From assembly GCA_030039575.1 (NCBI GenBank), contig JASHVH010000394.1:1-18846 (forward strand): a stretch of 18,846 nucleotides of DNA, given 5' to 3'. Positions 1 through 7,236 of the stretch are shown in pieces. The DNA comes from Acidimicrobiales bacterium. GTDB taxonomy: Bacteria; Actinomycetota; Acidimicrobiia; Acidimicrobiales; Palsa-688. Position 1 is the stretch's first letter. Each line of letters starts with the position of its first letter. The notes below the pieces were generated by a model. It was not told where the DNA came from. It did not search any database and was given only the letters and a program-made list of their open reading frames with translations. The position numbers and the translations under genes are program-made.

Positions 1-528
1 AGCCACCCGCAGTATGACCCCGTTGGGCGCCTCCTGGGCGCAAATGTGTTCGGCCACCAGCTTCTGGAGGGCGTAAGGGCACTCCACGTTGGGGTGCGGC
101 TCCTGGGTCTCGTCCATGGGCAACGGGTTGTCCGGCCAAGCGCCGTAGACAGCCGCCGACGACGCGAGGACCAAGGCCGCCGGACGGGCGAGCACCACAT
201 TGCGGGTCCCCTCCACGTTGGCCCTGAACATGTCGTTGAGAGCCTCCCTCGTCCTCCCGCCCTGCCAGACCTGTGCCGCCAGGTGGTAGAGCAGGTCAAC
301 GCCCTGAAGGGCCTGGCGGGCCAACGGTTCTCGCAGGTCAGCCGTGGTATGGGCCAACCGACCAGAAGAGGCGGCGGCGGCGATCGACGGGGGCAGGGAC
401 CGGCGCGCCACCGAGCGGACGCGGCCGACCGTAGGGTCGTCGAGGAGCCGACGCAACAGAAGGCCGCCGATATGCCCGGTGGCCCCCGTGATGCCCACGA
501 CGAGGCCCTCGTCCGCCCTACCTCTCAT
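1..528 (-). CDS. NAD(P)-dependent SDR epimerase/reductase, partial (C-terminus off window)
   Basis: Extended short-chain dehydrogenase of the NAD-dependent epimerase/dehydratase family. The 176 visible residues hold the whole Rossmann front half: glycine-rich loop GATGHIGG at 15-22, a DLR after the third strand (64-66), HLAA at 82-85, the strand with the catalytic serine LASSAAVYG at 121-129, and the YxxxK pair Tyr152/Lys156. The C-terminal substrate-binding half lies beyond the left edge, so the substrate cannot be read. The ATG at 528 is used; a GTG three codons upstream follows a stop directly, and neither has a clear Shine-Dalgarno. The segment between GTRN (107-110) and SSAAVYG is a few residues shorter than in typical relatives. 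It lies 158 bp downstream of the serine-palmitoyltransferase-like gene on the same strand, so a 3-ketosphinganine-reductase (CerR-like) role is plausible. A nucleotide-sugar epimerase is the alternative. The family call is firm; the specific role is inference. Confidence 0.85.
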   Translation of the reverse strand, partial: MRGRADEGLVVGITGATGHIGGLLLRRLLDDPTVGRVRSVARRSLPPSIAAAASSGRLAHTTADLREPLARQALQGVDLLYHLAAQVWQGGRTREALNDMFRANVEGTRNVVLARPAALVLASSAAVYGAWPDNPLPMDETQEPHPNVECPYALQKLVAEHICAQEAPNGVILRVA

Positions 529-662
529 TTGGGCCACTTATCTGGCCGGCTCATGTAGCTCGGCTGAGGCCCCGCCTCGGGACAACTTGCGGCCCGCAAA
601 AGCCAAAGACCAAGCCCGTCAAACGGGACGTAAAGCCGAGCGCGCAAGTCGTCCCTCGGTGG

Positions 663-682
663 CTCCTGAGCCGGGTCAGGAG
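663..682 (-). terminator. Hairpin just after the Spt-like gene
   Basis: Perfect 7-bp inverted repeat CTCCTGA / TCAGGAG with a 6-base loop, starting 4 bp past the TGA stop of the Spt-like gene. There is no U-run on the minus strand, so it would be an atypical intrinsic terminator, an attenuator before the SDR gene, or a 3'-end stabiliser. A second short hairpin (CCCGT CAA ACGGG) lies further on in the same spacer, near 626-638. Confidence 0.4.
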
Positions 683-686
683 ACCG

Positions 687-1976
687 TCAAAACTGCTGGC
701 TGAGCTCGTTCGGCTCGCCGACCTGGAGGAGGGCGAGCACCCGCTCGCGCTCGGCGTCGATAATTCCCTCTCGGGCCACGTCGCCAAAAGCCTCGAGGGC
801 CCGGTCGATGTGCTCTTCGGTATGCGTGGCCATGACCGACGTCCGCAGCATCGGGCGCTGGACGGCGGGCGGCAGCGAACAGTTCGTGTACACACCCCGG
901 TCGAGCAAGGCGCGCCACAGGAGCCCGGTCTTCACCAGGTCGTCGATGTGAACGGGCACGATGGCGCTCTCGGTGGGGCCGCCCACGTTGTAGCCGAGGT
1001 CGGCCAGGCCGCTGCGCAGCCGGCCGGCCAGGCGCACCACCACTTCGCGGCGCCAGTCCTCCTGCCTGGCGATCTTGGCCGCCGCCAGGGCAGCACCGAG
1101 GGAGGCCGGCACATTGGACGCCGTGAACAGTATCGGCCGGCAAAAGAGCCGGAGGAAGCCGATCACGTCGACGGGACCGGCTATGAACCCGCCACAACTG
1201 GCCAGCGACTTGGAAAAGGTGCTCATTATGAGGTCCGCCCGCACCCCCGTGGCGGCGGCCGTGCCCGCGCCCTCCGGGCCGACCACACCCAGGGCATGGG
1301 CCTCGTCCACCAGCAGGCGGGCCTCGTACTCGTCGCAGAGGCCCCTGATCTCGGCCAGAGGCGCCCAATCGCCCTCCATCGAGTAGATACCGTCCACGGC
1401 CACCAGCACGCCACCGGCGTCTGGCTGCGAGCGCCACGAGCGCAGCCCCCGCCTCAAGCTGTTGGGACGGTTGTGGAAGAAGGCACGAAGGGCGCCGTCG
1501 GCCAAACGTGCCCCGTCCACCAGGGAGGCGTGGGCGGCCGAGTCACAAAACACGGCATCGCCCTCGGCGACCAGGGTCGAGATGAGCCCGAGGTTGGCCT
1601 GGTAACCGGTGGTGAAAACCAGCGCCGTCTCCATCCCGACCCAGTCGGCCAGCAACTCTTCGAGCTCTCTATGGAGGGGCAAGGTGCCGTTGAGCAAGCG
1701 GCTGCCGGTGACACCGGTGCCATACCGTCCTACCGCCTCCATGGCTGCTTTTTTCACCCGGGGGTCGGTGGTCAGGCCCAGGTAATTGTTCGAGCCGAGC
1801 ATGATGGCCTCGGTCCCGGCGTACGTGATGGTGGGGCCGATCTCGCTCGACAGCTCACGGTAGAACGGGTTGAGGCCCAGGTCCTCCGCCGTGCGATAGT
1901 CGTCCAGGGTGCGGCTGGGGCACTTCGCAAATATGTCAGCCGAGGGGACGGGCCGCGCCTCGGGGCCACTGGTCAA
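687..1976 (-). CDS. Serine palmitoyltransferase-like alpha-oxoamine synthase (PLP)
   Basis: PLP-dependent fold-type I enzyme that condenses an amino acid with an acyl thioester and releases CO2. Visible motifs: GSNNYLGL at 61-68, GTGVTGSRLLNGT at 86-98, FTTGYQANLGLISTL at 121-135, His149 (cofactor-stacking position), GIYSMEGDWAPL at 196-207, VDEAH at 223-227 with Asp224, and STFSK at 252-256 with Lys256 as the Schiff-base lysine. The NGSR/LNGT block, CRPILFTAS at 279-287 and SLPPAVQ...LRTSV near 367-381 look more like bacterial serine palmitoyltransferase than BioF or Kbl. Length 429 is near the ~420 of bacterial SPT. One deviation: the arginine I recall before the PPAT loop in Sphingomonas SPT is Leu here, while the later Arg (378) is kept. 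The start is a TTG whose last two bases overlap the upstream TGA (TTGA), implying translational coupling with the hydroxylase gene. Alternatives are 8-amino-7-oxononanoate synthase or another oxoamine synthase. Confidence 0.82.
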   Translation of the reverse strand: MTSGPEARPVPSADIFAKCPSRTLDDYRTAEDLGLNPFYRELSSEIGPTITYAGTEAIMLGSNNYLGLTTDPRVKKAAMEAVGRYGTGVTGSRLLNGTLPLHRELEELLADWVGMETALVFTTGYQANLGLISTLVAEGDAVFCDSAAHASLVDGARLADGALRAFFHNRPNSLRRGLRSWRSQPDAGGVLVAVDGIYSMEGDWAPLAEIRGLCDEYEARLLVDEAHALGVVGPEGAGTAAATGVRADLIMSTFSKSLASCGGFIAGPVDVIGFLRLFCRPILFTASNVPASLGAALAAAKIARQEDWRREVVVRLAGRLRSGLADLGYNVGGPTESAIVPVHIDDLVKTGLLWRALLDRGVYTNCSLPPAVQRPMLRTSVMATHTEEHIDRALEAFGDVAREGIIDAERERVLALLQVGEPNELSQQF

Positions 1977-2788
1977 TTGCCGTTACCCCAACGCATCGCC
2001 TCGACCCGCTTCTCCCAGGCCTCGTGCCGGTTGCGAGCGTCCTGAATGAACGGTGACCAGCTGATCGCCTTGATGAGCGCCTTGTTGACCTGGTCAGCGG
2101 GCGGCCGCAACGGGCGCAGTACGTCGCAGAAGAGAACGACCCGCACGCCGTCCGTACCGTTCCAGGCTTCGTGGGTGTAGCCGTCGTCGAACAAGAGGCT
2201 CCTGCCTTCCTCCCAGTGCGCCTCTTCCCCGCCTACCCGGATCCCCGACGCCGACGCCGGTTCGGGGACCTTGAGCGCCAGGTGGTAACGGAGCACACCT
2301 CGCCACGGCCCCCGGTGAGGGGGGATGCGCTTGCCGGGGGACAGGATCGAAAAGAACCCGGTGGTGAGCCCGGGGATGCTGTCAAGCAGCGCCGCTGTCT
2401 TGGGGCAGCGACGGCAATTGGCCTCCGAGCGGAACCCGTAGGCGAGGAAGAAGAACGTCTTCCAGCCGTCGTCGTTGCTTATTGACGCCTGGTCGATCGA
2501 AATATCCTGGAAATTGGGCAACTGGTCGCGGTAGCTAAGGACGTCTTCGAGCTCCTTTTGCACGTCCGGGACCATGGCTTCGACCCGGTCCACCCAGGCA
2601 AAGGTGTTCGTCGGGAGGAAGGGCGTCGTGGGGACCGTCGAGTGCTGGAGCACCCAACGTTCGGTGCTGTGCAGGACCCGGGCGCCGGCTTCGGTGGCAA
2701 CCGTGACCGCCCGGTCTCGCAAGGCGGTCGGCTTCGAAGCGGCTGAGTCAGGTATTGGCATACCAGCGCAGGTTATCCGGCGGGCCAC
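1973..2788 (-). CDS. Aspartyl/asparaginyl beta-hydroxylase-fold Fe(II)/2OG dioxygenase (LpxO/OlsC-like)
   Basis: Member of the Asp_Arg_Hydrox (PF05118) family of Fe(II)/2-oxoglutarate oxygenases, which includes the lipid A hydroxylase LpxO and ornithine-lipid hydroxylase OlsC. Visible in order: NCRRCPKTAALLDSIPGL at 124-141, IPPHRGPWRGVLRYHLAL at 155-172 (His158 a metal ligand), LLFDDGYTHEAWN at 198-210 (His206 the second metal ligand), and VRVVLFCDVLRPL at 215-227 (Arg216 for 2-oxoglutarate). Unlike LpxO I see no N-terminal membrane anchor, so it is probably cytosolic or peripheral. The listed start is GTG; an ATG nine codons downstream (2761) is equally possible because neither has a good ribosome site. 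The stop overlaps the Spt-like start by 4 bp. Context suggests hydroxylation of an acyl chain on the lipid made by the next genes; a protein or peptide substrate cannot be excluded. Confidence 0.85.
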   Translation of the reverse strand: MARRITCAGMPIPDSAASKPTALRDRAVTVATEAGARVLHSTERWVLQHSTVPTTPFLPTNTFAWVDRVEAMVPDVQKELEDVLSYRDQLPNFQDISIDQASISNDDGWKTFFFLAYGFRSEANCRRCPKTAALLDSIPGLTTGFFSILSPGKRIPPHRGPWRGVLRYHLALKVPEPASASGIRVGGEEAHWEEGRSLLFDDGYTHEAWNGTDGVRVVLFCDVLRPLRPPADQVNKALIKAISWSPFIQDARNRHEAWEKRVEAMRWGNGN

Positions 2789-2855
2789 TCAGTCGGAGGT
2801 ATCCCACTGCGCCGGCGGTGTACCGCGAGCCGCCCCGGCTAGCAGTTTCGGCGGA

Positions 2856-3182
2856 CTACCAATTGGGGACGTACCCGCCGCGGCCCATGGCGGCGCTCTC
2901 TTCCCAGTCGATGTCCTCGTCCACCCCGCCCGTCACCTCCGTCACCCAGGGCAGGCGCTCTTTCAAGATGCGCTCGACGCCGGCTTGCAACGTCGACGCG
3001 CTGATGGCGCACGAGCTGCAGGCGCCTTGCAACTGCAGTTCGACCTCGCCGGCCTCTACGTCCGCGCTGACAAGTACCAGGTCCCCGCCGTCCTGCTGGA
3101 TGATCGGGCGCACCATCTCGAGGAGGTCCATGAGCTGTTCGAGGCGTTCGGCCTTTTCTTCTTCGCTCAGCGTCTGCTCCAC
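2856..3182 (-). CDS. NifU-like C-terminal domain Fe-S protein (Nfu type)
   Basis: A 108-residue stand-alone NifU C-terminal domain. The core runs from about residue 14 to 86: VRPIIQQDGGDLVLV at 24-38, VELQLQGACSSCAIS at 47-61 with the cluster-binding pair Cys55-x-x-Cys58, then the helix STLQAGVERILKE. Such proteins dimerise through the CxxC pair and carry a 4Fe-4S cluster to client enzymes. The N-terminal charged helix and C-terminal tail ending GGYVPNW are outside the domain. The start is a GTG; no in-frame ATG or clear Shine-Dalgarno is nearby. It lies 55 bp after prfB and 67 bp before the hydroxylase gene, on the same strand. No other Fe-S assembly gene is visible, so a general housekeeping role is likely. 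Confidence 0.88.
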   Translation of the reverse strand: MEQTLSEEEKAERLEQLMDLLEMVRPIIQQDGGDLVLVSADVEAGEVELQLQGACSSCAISASTLQAGVERILKERLPWVTEVTGGVDEDIDWEESAAMGRGGYVPNW

Positions 3183-3237
3183 AGCACCATGATGCCAGAG
3201 CCCGGCCGGCTATCGCGGCTGGCTAGTGGCCCGGCCC

Positions 3238-4347
3238 CTAGTGGGAGGCACTGGTGCGGCGCCAGCGCAGGTAGGACTCCATGAACGGGTCCAGGTCGCC
3301 GTCCAGCACAGCCACCACATTTCCGGTCTCATAGTCGGTGCGCAGGTCCTTCACCAACTGGAACGGCGCCAACACGTAGCTGCGTATCTGCGAGCCCCAG
3401 CCGACCTGGGCCTTCGGGCCGGCCATGGCCGAGAGCTCGGCCGCCCGTTCTTCCCTCGCCCGCTCGGCCAGCCTGGCCGCCAGGATCTGCATGGCCCGGG
3501 CCTTGTTCTGGTGCTGGGACCGCTCGTTCTGGCACGAGACCACGATGCCCGTCGGCAGGTGGGTGATCCTCACCGCCGAGTCCGTCACGTTGACGTGCTG
3601 GCCGCCGGCGCTGGAGCTCCGGTAGGTGTCGATGCGCAGGTCCTTCTCGTCGATCGGGACCTCGTCGGCCAGGTTCTCCAGGAACGGCACGACCGTCACG
3701 GCGGCGAAGCTGGTGTGGCGCCTGTGCTGGGCGTCGAAGGGCGACATCCGGACCAGCCGGTGGACACCTCGCTCCGAGGACATCAGGCCAAAGGCGTACC
3801 GGCCCTTGACGATGAACGTGGCTGACAGTATCCCCGCCTCCTGGCCCGGGCTTATGTCGTCGATCTCCATTGAGAAGCCACGCCGTTCGACCCAGCGCTG
3901 GTACATGCGCAGCAGCATCTCCGCCCAGTCCTGGGCGTCGGTCCCGCCGTCCTTGGCGTGGACCTCGACCACGGCGTCGCCCTCGTCGTGCTCGCCGGTG
4001 AAAAGCGAACGCAGTTCGAGCTGGTCGAGCTCCGCGGCCAGGCCCGCCACCATGGCTTCGATCTCCCCCACCACGGTCTCATCGCCCTCTTCGCGCGCCA
4101 GCTCGTACAGGACCTCGGTGTCGGAGAGCCTGGCCTCGAGGGCGCCGAGCATGTCGACGTCCTCCTTCAGGGAGGCGTACTCTCGGGTGACGGCCTGGGC
4201 GGCCTCAGGGTTGTCCCAGAGGTCGGGGCGCGCCAGTTCGGGTTCTATGTCGGCCAGGCGCTTGCGGCTGGTCTCGATGTCCAGGTACTGAGCGGCCTCA
4301 TCGAGCCGGCGCCGAAGGGCCCGGAGGTCCTCGGAAAAATCCCGCAT
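3238..4347 (-). CDS. prfB: Peptide chain release factor 2
   Basis: Class I release factor that recognises UAA/UGA and triggers peptidyl-tRNA hydrolysis in the ribosome. The SPF tripeptide at 202-204 identifies RF2 rather than RF1 (which has PxT). The GGQ catalytic loop is [10 protein letters not shown], Gly248-Gly249-Gln250. Length 369 is normal and the N-terminal helical domain is intact. The region matching the classic autoregulatory +1 frameshift site (near QYLDIE, 20-25) reads straight through with CTG GAC and no in-frame UGA, so this gene does not use that control. The ATG start follows secA by 12 bp, and AGGGG overlapping the secA stop could serve as ribosome site. Translational coupling to secA is likely. 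In many actinobacteria ftsE/ftsX follow prfB; here a NifU-like gene does. Confidence 0.97.
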   Translation of the reverse strand: MRDFSEDLRALRRRLDEAAQYLDIETSRKRLADIEPELARPDLWDNPEAAQAVTREYASLKEDVDMLGALEARLSDTEVLYELAREEGDETVVGEIEAMVAGLAAELDQLELRSLFTGEHDEGDAVVEVHAKDGGTDAQDWAEMLLRMYQRWVERRGFSMEIDDISPGQEAGILSATFIVKGRYAFGLMSSERGVHRLVRMSPFDAQHRRHTSFAAVTVVPFLENLADEVPIDEKDLRIDTYRSSSAGGQHVNVTDSAVRITHLPTGIVVSCQNERSQHQNKARAMQILAARLAERAREERAAELSAMAGPKAQVGWGSQIRSYVLAPFQLVKDLRTDYETGNVVAVLDGDLDPFMESYLRWRRTSASH

Positions 4348-4359
4348 GGGCCTAGGCCC
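4348..4359. repeat. 12-bp perfect palindrome filling the secA-prfB spacer
   Basis: GGGCCTAGGCCC occupies exactly the 12 bases between the secA stop and the prfB ATG. It overlaps the likely prfB ribosome site, so it could affect initiation or bind a dimeric protein. Chance in G+C-rich DNA is also possible. Confidence 0.6.
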
Positions 4360-7170
4360 CTACCGCCCGTGACAGAACTTGAACTTCTTCCCGCTCCCGC
4401 AGGGGCAGGGGTCGTTACGGCCCACACGGTCGAACTCGGAGCCGGCCGACGAGACCTGAGCGGCCGCCCTCACCGGCGCCGGAGCGGCGGCAGCCATGGC
4501 CGGCGCCGCCGCACCGCCGTTGCCCGCGATGCCGGCTTCCTCGGCCGAGGCAAAGACCACCTCTTCCCCGGGGGCAGGGCCGGCTGCCAGCGCGCCGGCG
4601 ATGGCCTGGGTGCCGAGCACCGGACCTTCGGGGGCGATGTACTGCGCCCCCGCCAGGCCCGGGTCGAGCGCCGGCCGGGGGAGGACCTGGACCTGGGAGT
4701 GCATGACGTACTTGACGTAGTCGTCGTCGATGCTGGCCATCATCTGGCCGAACATCTCGTAGCCGTCGCGCTGCCACTCGACCAGAGGGTCGCGCTGGCC
4801 CAGGGAACGCAACGAGATGCCCTCGCGCAGGTAGTCCATTTCCGACAGGTGCTCCCGCCAACGCTGGTCGATCAGCTGGAGCATGATCTCCCGCTCGAGC
4901 TGGCGCATGGTCTCTTCGGGCTGGCCCTCGGGCGACCCGGCGGGCATGGACTGTTCCCGCTTCTCGTAGTACTCGATGCCTTCGCCCACCAGCGCTTCAT
5001 ATACGCCGTCGGTGCTGGGGACGTCCTTCAGGGCATCCACGCTCTGCTGAGTGGGGAAATAAGTACGCGCTTCTGTGAGCAGGCCGTCAAGGTCCCATTC
5101 CTCGTGGAAATCCGACGGGCAGTGGGCGCGGATCATGGTGTCGATGGCAGACGTCATGACGTCGATCGTGCGTTGGCGCAGGTCCTCGCCCTCCATCACC
5201 TGGATGCGCCGGGCGTAGATGACTTTGCGCTGCTCGTTCATGACCTCGTCGTACTTCAGGACGTCTTTGCGGATTTCGGCGTTCCGAATTTCGACGTTGT
5301 GCTGAGCTCGCTCGATGGCCTTGGTGACCATGCGGTTTTCTATAGGAATGTCCTCGGGGAACCGGCCCATGGCCCATTGCAGGAGGCCCTGCGCGAAGAG
5401 CCGCATCAGCTCGTCTTCGAGAGAAAGGTAAAACCGGCTTTCCCCCGGGTCACCCTGGCGGCCACTGCGGCCGCGGAGCTGGTCGTCGACCCGGCGCGCC
5501 TCATGACGCTCGGAGCCGATCACGTACAGGCCCCCGAGCTCGCGTACCTGGTCGCCCTCGGCCGCGCATTCCTCTTTGTACTTGGCCAGAAGTTCGTCGT
5601 AACGGGCGGCCGCTTCTTCCGCGTTCGGGTCCAGCCCCTCGCCCAGCACTGCCTCCAGCGCCAGCCCTTCGGGGTTACCGCCCAGCAATATGTCGACACC
5701 ACGACCGGCCATGTTGGTGGCCACGGTGACGGCGTGCAGCCGGCCCGCCTGGGCGATGATGGCGGCCTCTCTAGCGTGCTGCTTGGCGTTCAGGACCTGG
5801 TGCGGGATGCCCCGCCTGGTGAACATCTTCGACAGGACCTCGGATTTCTCTACCGAGGCGGTGCCGACGAGGACGGGCTGGCCTTTTTCGTAACGCTCGG
5901 CGACGTCGTCGACTACGGCGGCGAACTTGCCCTTCTCGGACCGGTAAATGAGGTCGGGGTAATCCTCGCGGACCATGGGCAAATTGGTGGGGATCGGTAC
6001 GACTTGGATCTTGTAGGTCGAACCGAACTCTCCCGCCTCGGTGAGGGCGGTGCCCGTCATGCCGGCCAATTTGTCGTACAACCGGAAATAGTTCTGGAGG
6101 GTGACGGTGGCCCAGGTGTGGTTTTCCTCTTTGATCGGCACCCGCTCTTTGGCCTCGACCGCCTGGTGGAGGCCGTCTGACCACCGCCGGCCTTCGAGGA
6201 TGCGCCCGGTGAACTCGTCGACGATCTTTACTTCCCCATCGGCCACGAGGTAGTCCTTGTCGCGCTTGTAGAGCTCTTTGGCTTGCAACGCTTTGGTCAA
6301 TTGATGGACCAGGTTGGACGTACCGAGGTCGTAAAGGTTGTCGATCCCAAGCAGGCCCTCGACTTTTTCGATCCCTTCCTCGGTCGGGGCGATGGTGCGC
6401 TTTTCCTCGTCGACCTCGTAATCGTCCTCACGGACCAGGCTCCGGGCGACGCCGGCGAACTGGTAGTAGAGGCGGGCCGACTCGCTGGAGGGGCCGGAGA
6501 TGATGAGGGGTGTCCGAGCCTCGTCGATGAGGATGGAGTCGACCTCGTCCACGATGGCGAAGCTGTGGCCCCGCTGGACCATGTGGTCGAGGTTGCGGGC
6601 CATATTGTCACGCAGGTAGTCGAACCCGAGCTCCGTGTTCGTCCCGTACGTGACGTCGCAGTTGTAGGCGTCCTTCTTGTCCTGCCATTCGGGCATTTCG
6701 GGAGACACCCGGCCCACCGTGAGCCCGAGGAACTTGTGGACCTGCCCCATCCACCCCGCATCGCGGCCGGCCAGGTAGTCGTTCACGGTCACGACGTGGA
6801 CGCCGTTGCCCTCGAGCGCGTTCAAGTACACGGGCAGGGTCGACACGAGGGTTTTACCTTCGCCCGTCTTCATCTCGGCGATCCAGCCGAAGTGCAGGGC
6901 CGCACCGCCCATGAGCTGGACGTCGAAATGGCGCTGCCCGATCGTGCGCTTGGCCGCCTCGCGCGTGACGGCGAAGGCGTCGACGAGCAGGTCGTTCAGG
7001 TCCTCGCCGTTGGCCAGCCTCTCCTTGAACTCGACCGTCTTGTGGACCAGCTCCTCGTCCGAGAGGGCTTCGATCTCCGGCTCGAGAGCATTTATGTCAG
7101 GCACGAGGGACTGAAGCGCCCGCTGCTTCTTGCCCTCGCCCAGCCGTAGGAACTTCGTAAGGACGCTCAT
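4360..7170 (-). CDS. secA: Preprotein translocase ATPase SecA
   Basis: Motor ATPase that drives unfolded preproteins through SecYEG. The protein is 936 aa from the chosen ATG. Motifs in this numbering: Walker A MKTGEGKT at 100-107, DEAD-type box within IVDEVDSILIDEARTP at about 206-221, preprotein cross-linking region after it, second nucleotide-binding fold with TNMAGRGVDILLGGNP, and a C-terminal zinc finger CPCGSGKKFKFCHGR as the last 15 residues. A low-complexity Ala-rich linker precedes the zinc tail. An in-frame GTG at 7203 would add 11 residues, but MSVLTKFLRLGEGKK aligns with the usual SecA N-terminus, so ATG 7170 is preferred. The zinc tail suggests the housekeeping SecA1 type. It lies 66 bp downstream of the response regulator and 12 bp upstream of prfB. 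Confidence 0.98.
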   Translation of the reverse strand: MSVLTKFLRLGEGKKQRALQSLVPDINALEPEIEALSDEELVHKTVEFKERLANGEDLNDLLVDAFAVTREAAKRTIGQRHFDVQLMGGAALHFGWIAEMKTGEGKTLVSTLPVYLNALEGNGVHVVTVNDYLAGRDAGWMGQVHKFLGLTVGRVSPEMPEWQDKKDAYNCDVTYGTNTELGFDYLRDNMARNLDHMVQRGHSFAIVDEVDSILIDEARTPLIISGPSSESARLYYQFAGVARSLVREDDYEVDEEKRTIAPTEEGIEKVEGLLGIDNLYDLGTSNLVHQLTKALQAKELYKRDKDYLVADGEVKIVDEFTGRILEGRRWSDGLHQAVEAKERVPIKEENHTWATVTLQNYFRLYDKLAGMTGTALTEAGEFGSTYKIQVVPIPTNLPMVREDYPDLIYRSEKGKFAAVVDDVAERYEKGQPVLVGTASVEKSEVLSKMFTRRGIPHQVLNAKQHAREAAIIAQAGRLHAVTVATNMAGRGVDILLGGNPEGLALEAVLGEGLDPNAEEAAARYDELLAKYKEECAAEGDQVRELGGLYVIGSERHEARRVDDQLRGRSGRQGDPGESRFYLSLEDELMRLFAQGLLQWAMGRFPEDIPIENRMVTKAIERAQHNVEIRNAEIRKDVLKYDEVMNEQRKVIYARRIQVMEGEDLRQRTIDVMTSAIDTMIRAHCPSDFHEEWDLDGLLTEARTYFPTQQSVDALKDVPSTDGVYEALVGEGIEYYEKREQSMPAGSPEGQPEETMRQLEREIMLQLIDQRWREHLSEMDYLREGISLRSLGQRDPLVEWQRDGYEMFGQMMASIDDDYVKYVMHSQVQVLPRPALDPGLAGAQYIAPEGPVLGTQAIAGALAAGPAPGEEVVFASAEEAGIAGNGGAAAPAMAAAAPAPVRAAAQVSSAGSEFDRVGRNDPCPCGSGKKFKFCHGR

Positions 7171-7236
7171 TGCGTCATCCAAGGTACCAGCAGGCACCGC
7201 CACATGGGCCCTCGCGTCCGGGCCCGGATGCTCTTT

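Noticed and set aside
810..2045. 411-codon plus-strand open frame opposite the Spt-like gene
   Set aside because: It mirrors the Spt-like gene; the composition is Gly/Arg/His-rich with no family resemblance.
3626..4291. Ser-rich 221-codon plus-strand frame opposite prfB
   Set aside because: Shadow of prfB; a Ser/Arg-rich low-complexity product typical of antisense frames.
3958..6180. 740-codon open frame on the plus strand
   Set aside because: It is antisense to prfB and secA, which have clear motifs throughout. Long mirror frames are expected in G+C-rich coding DNA, and its translation has no recognisable domain.
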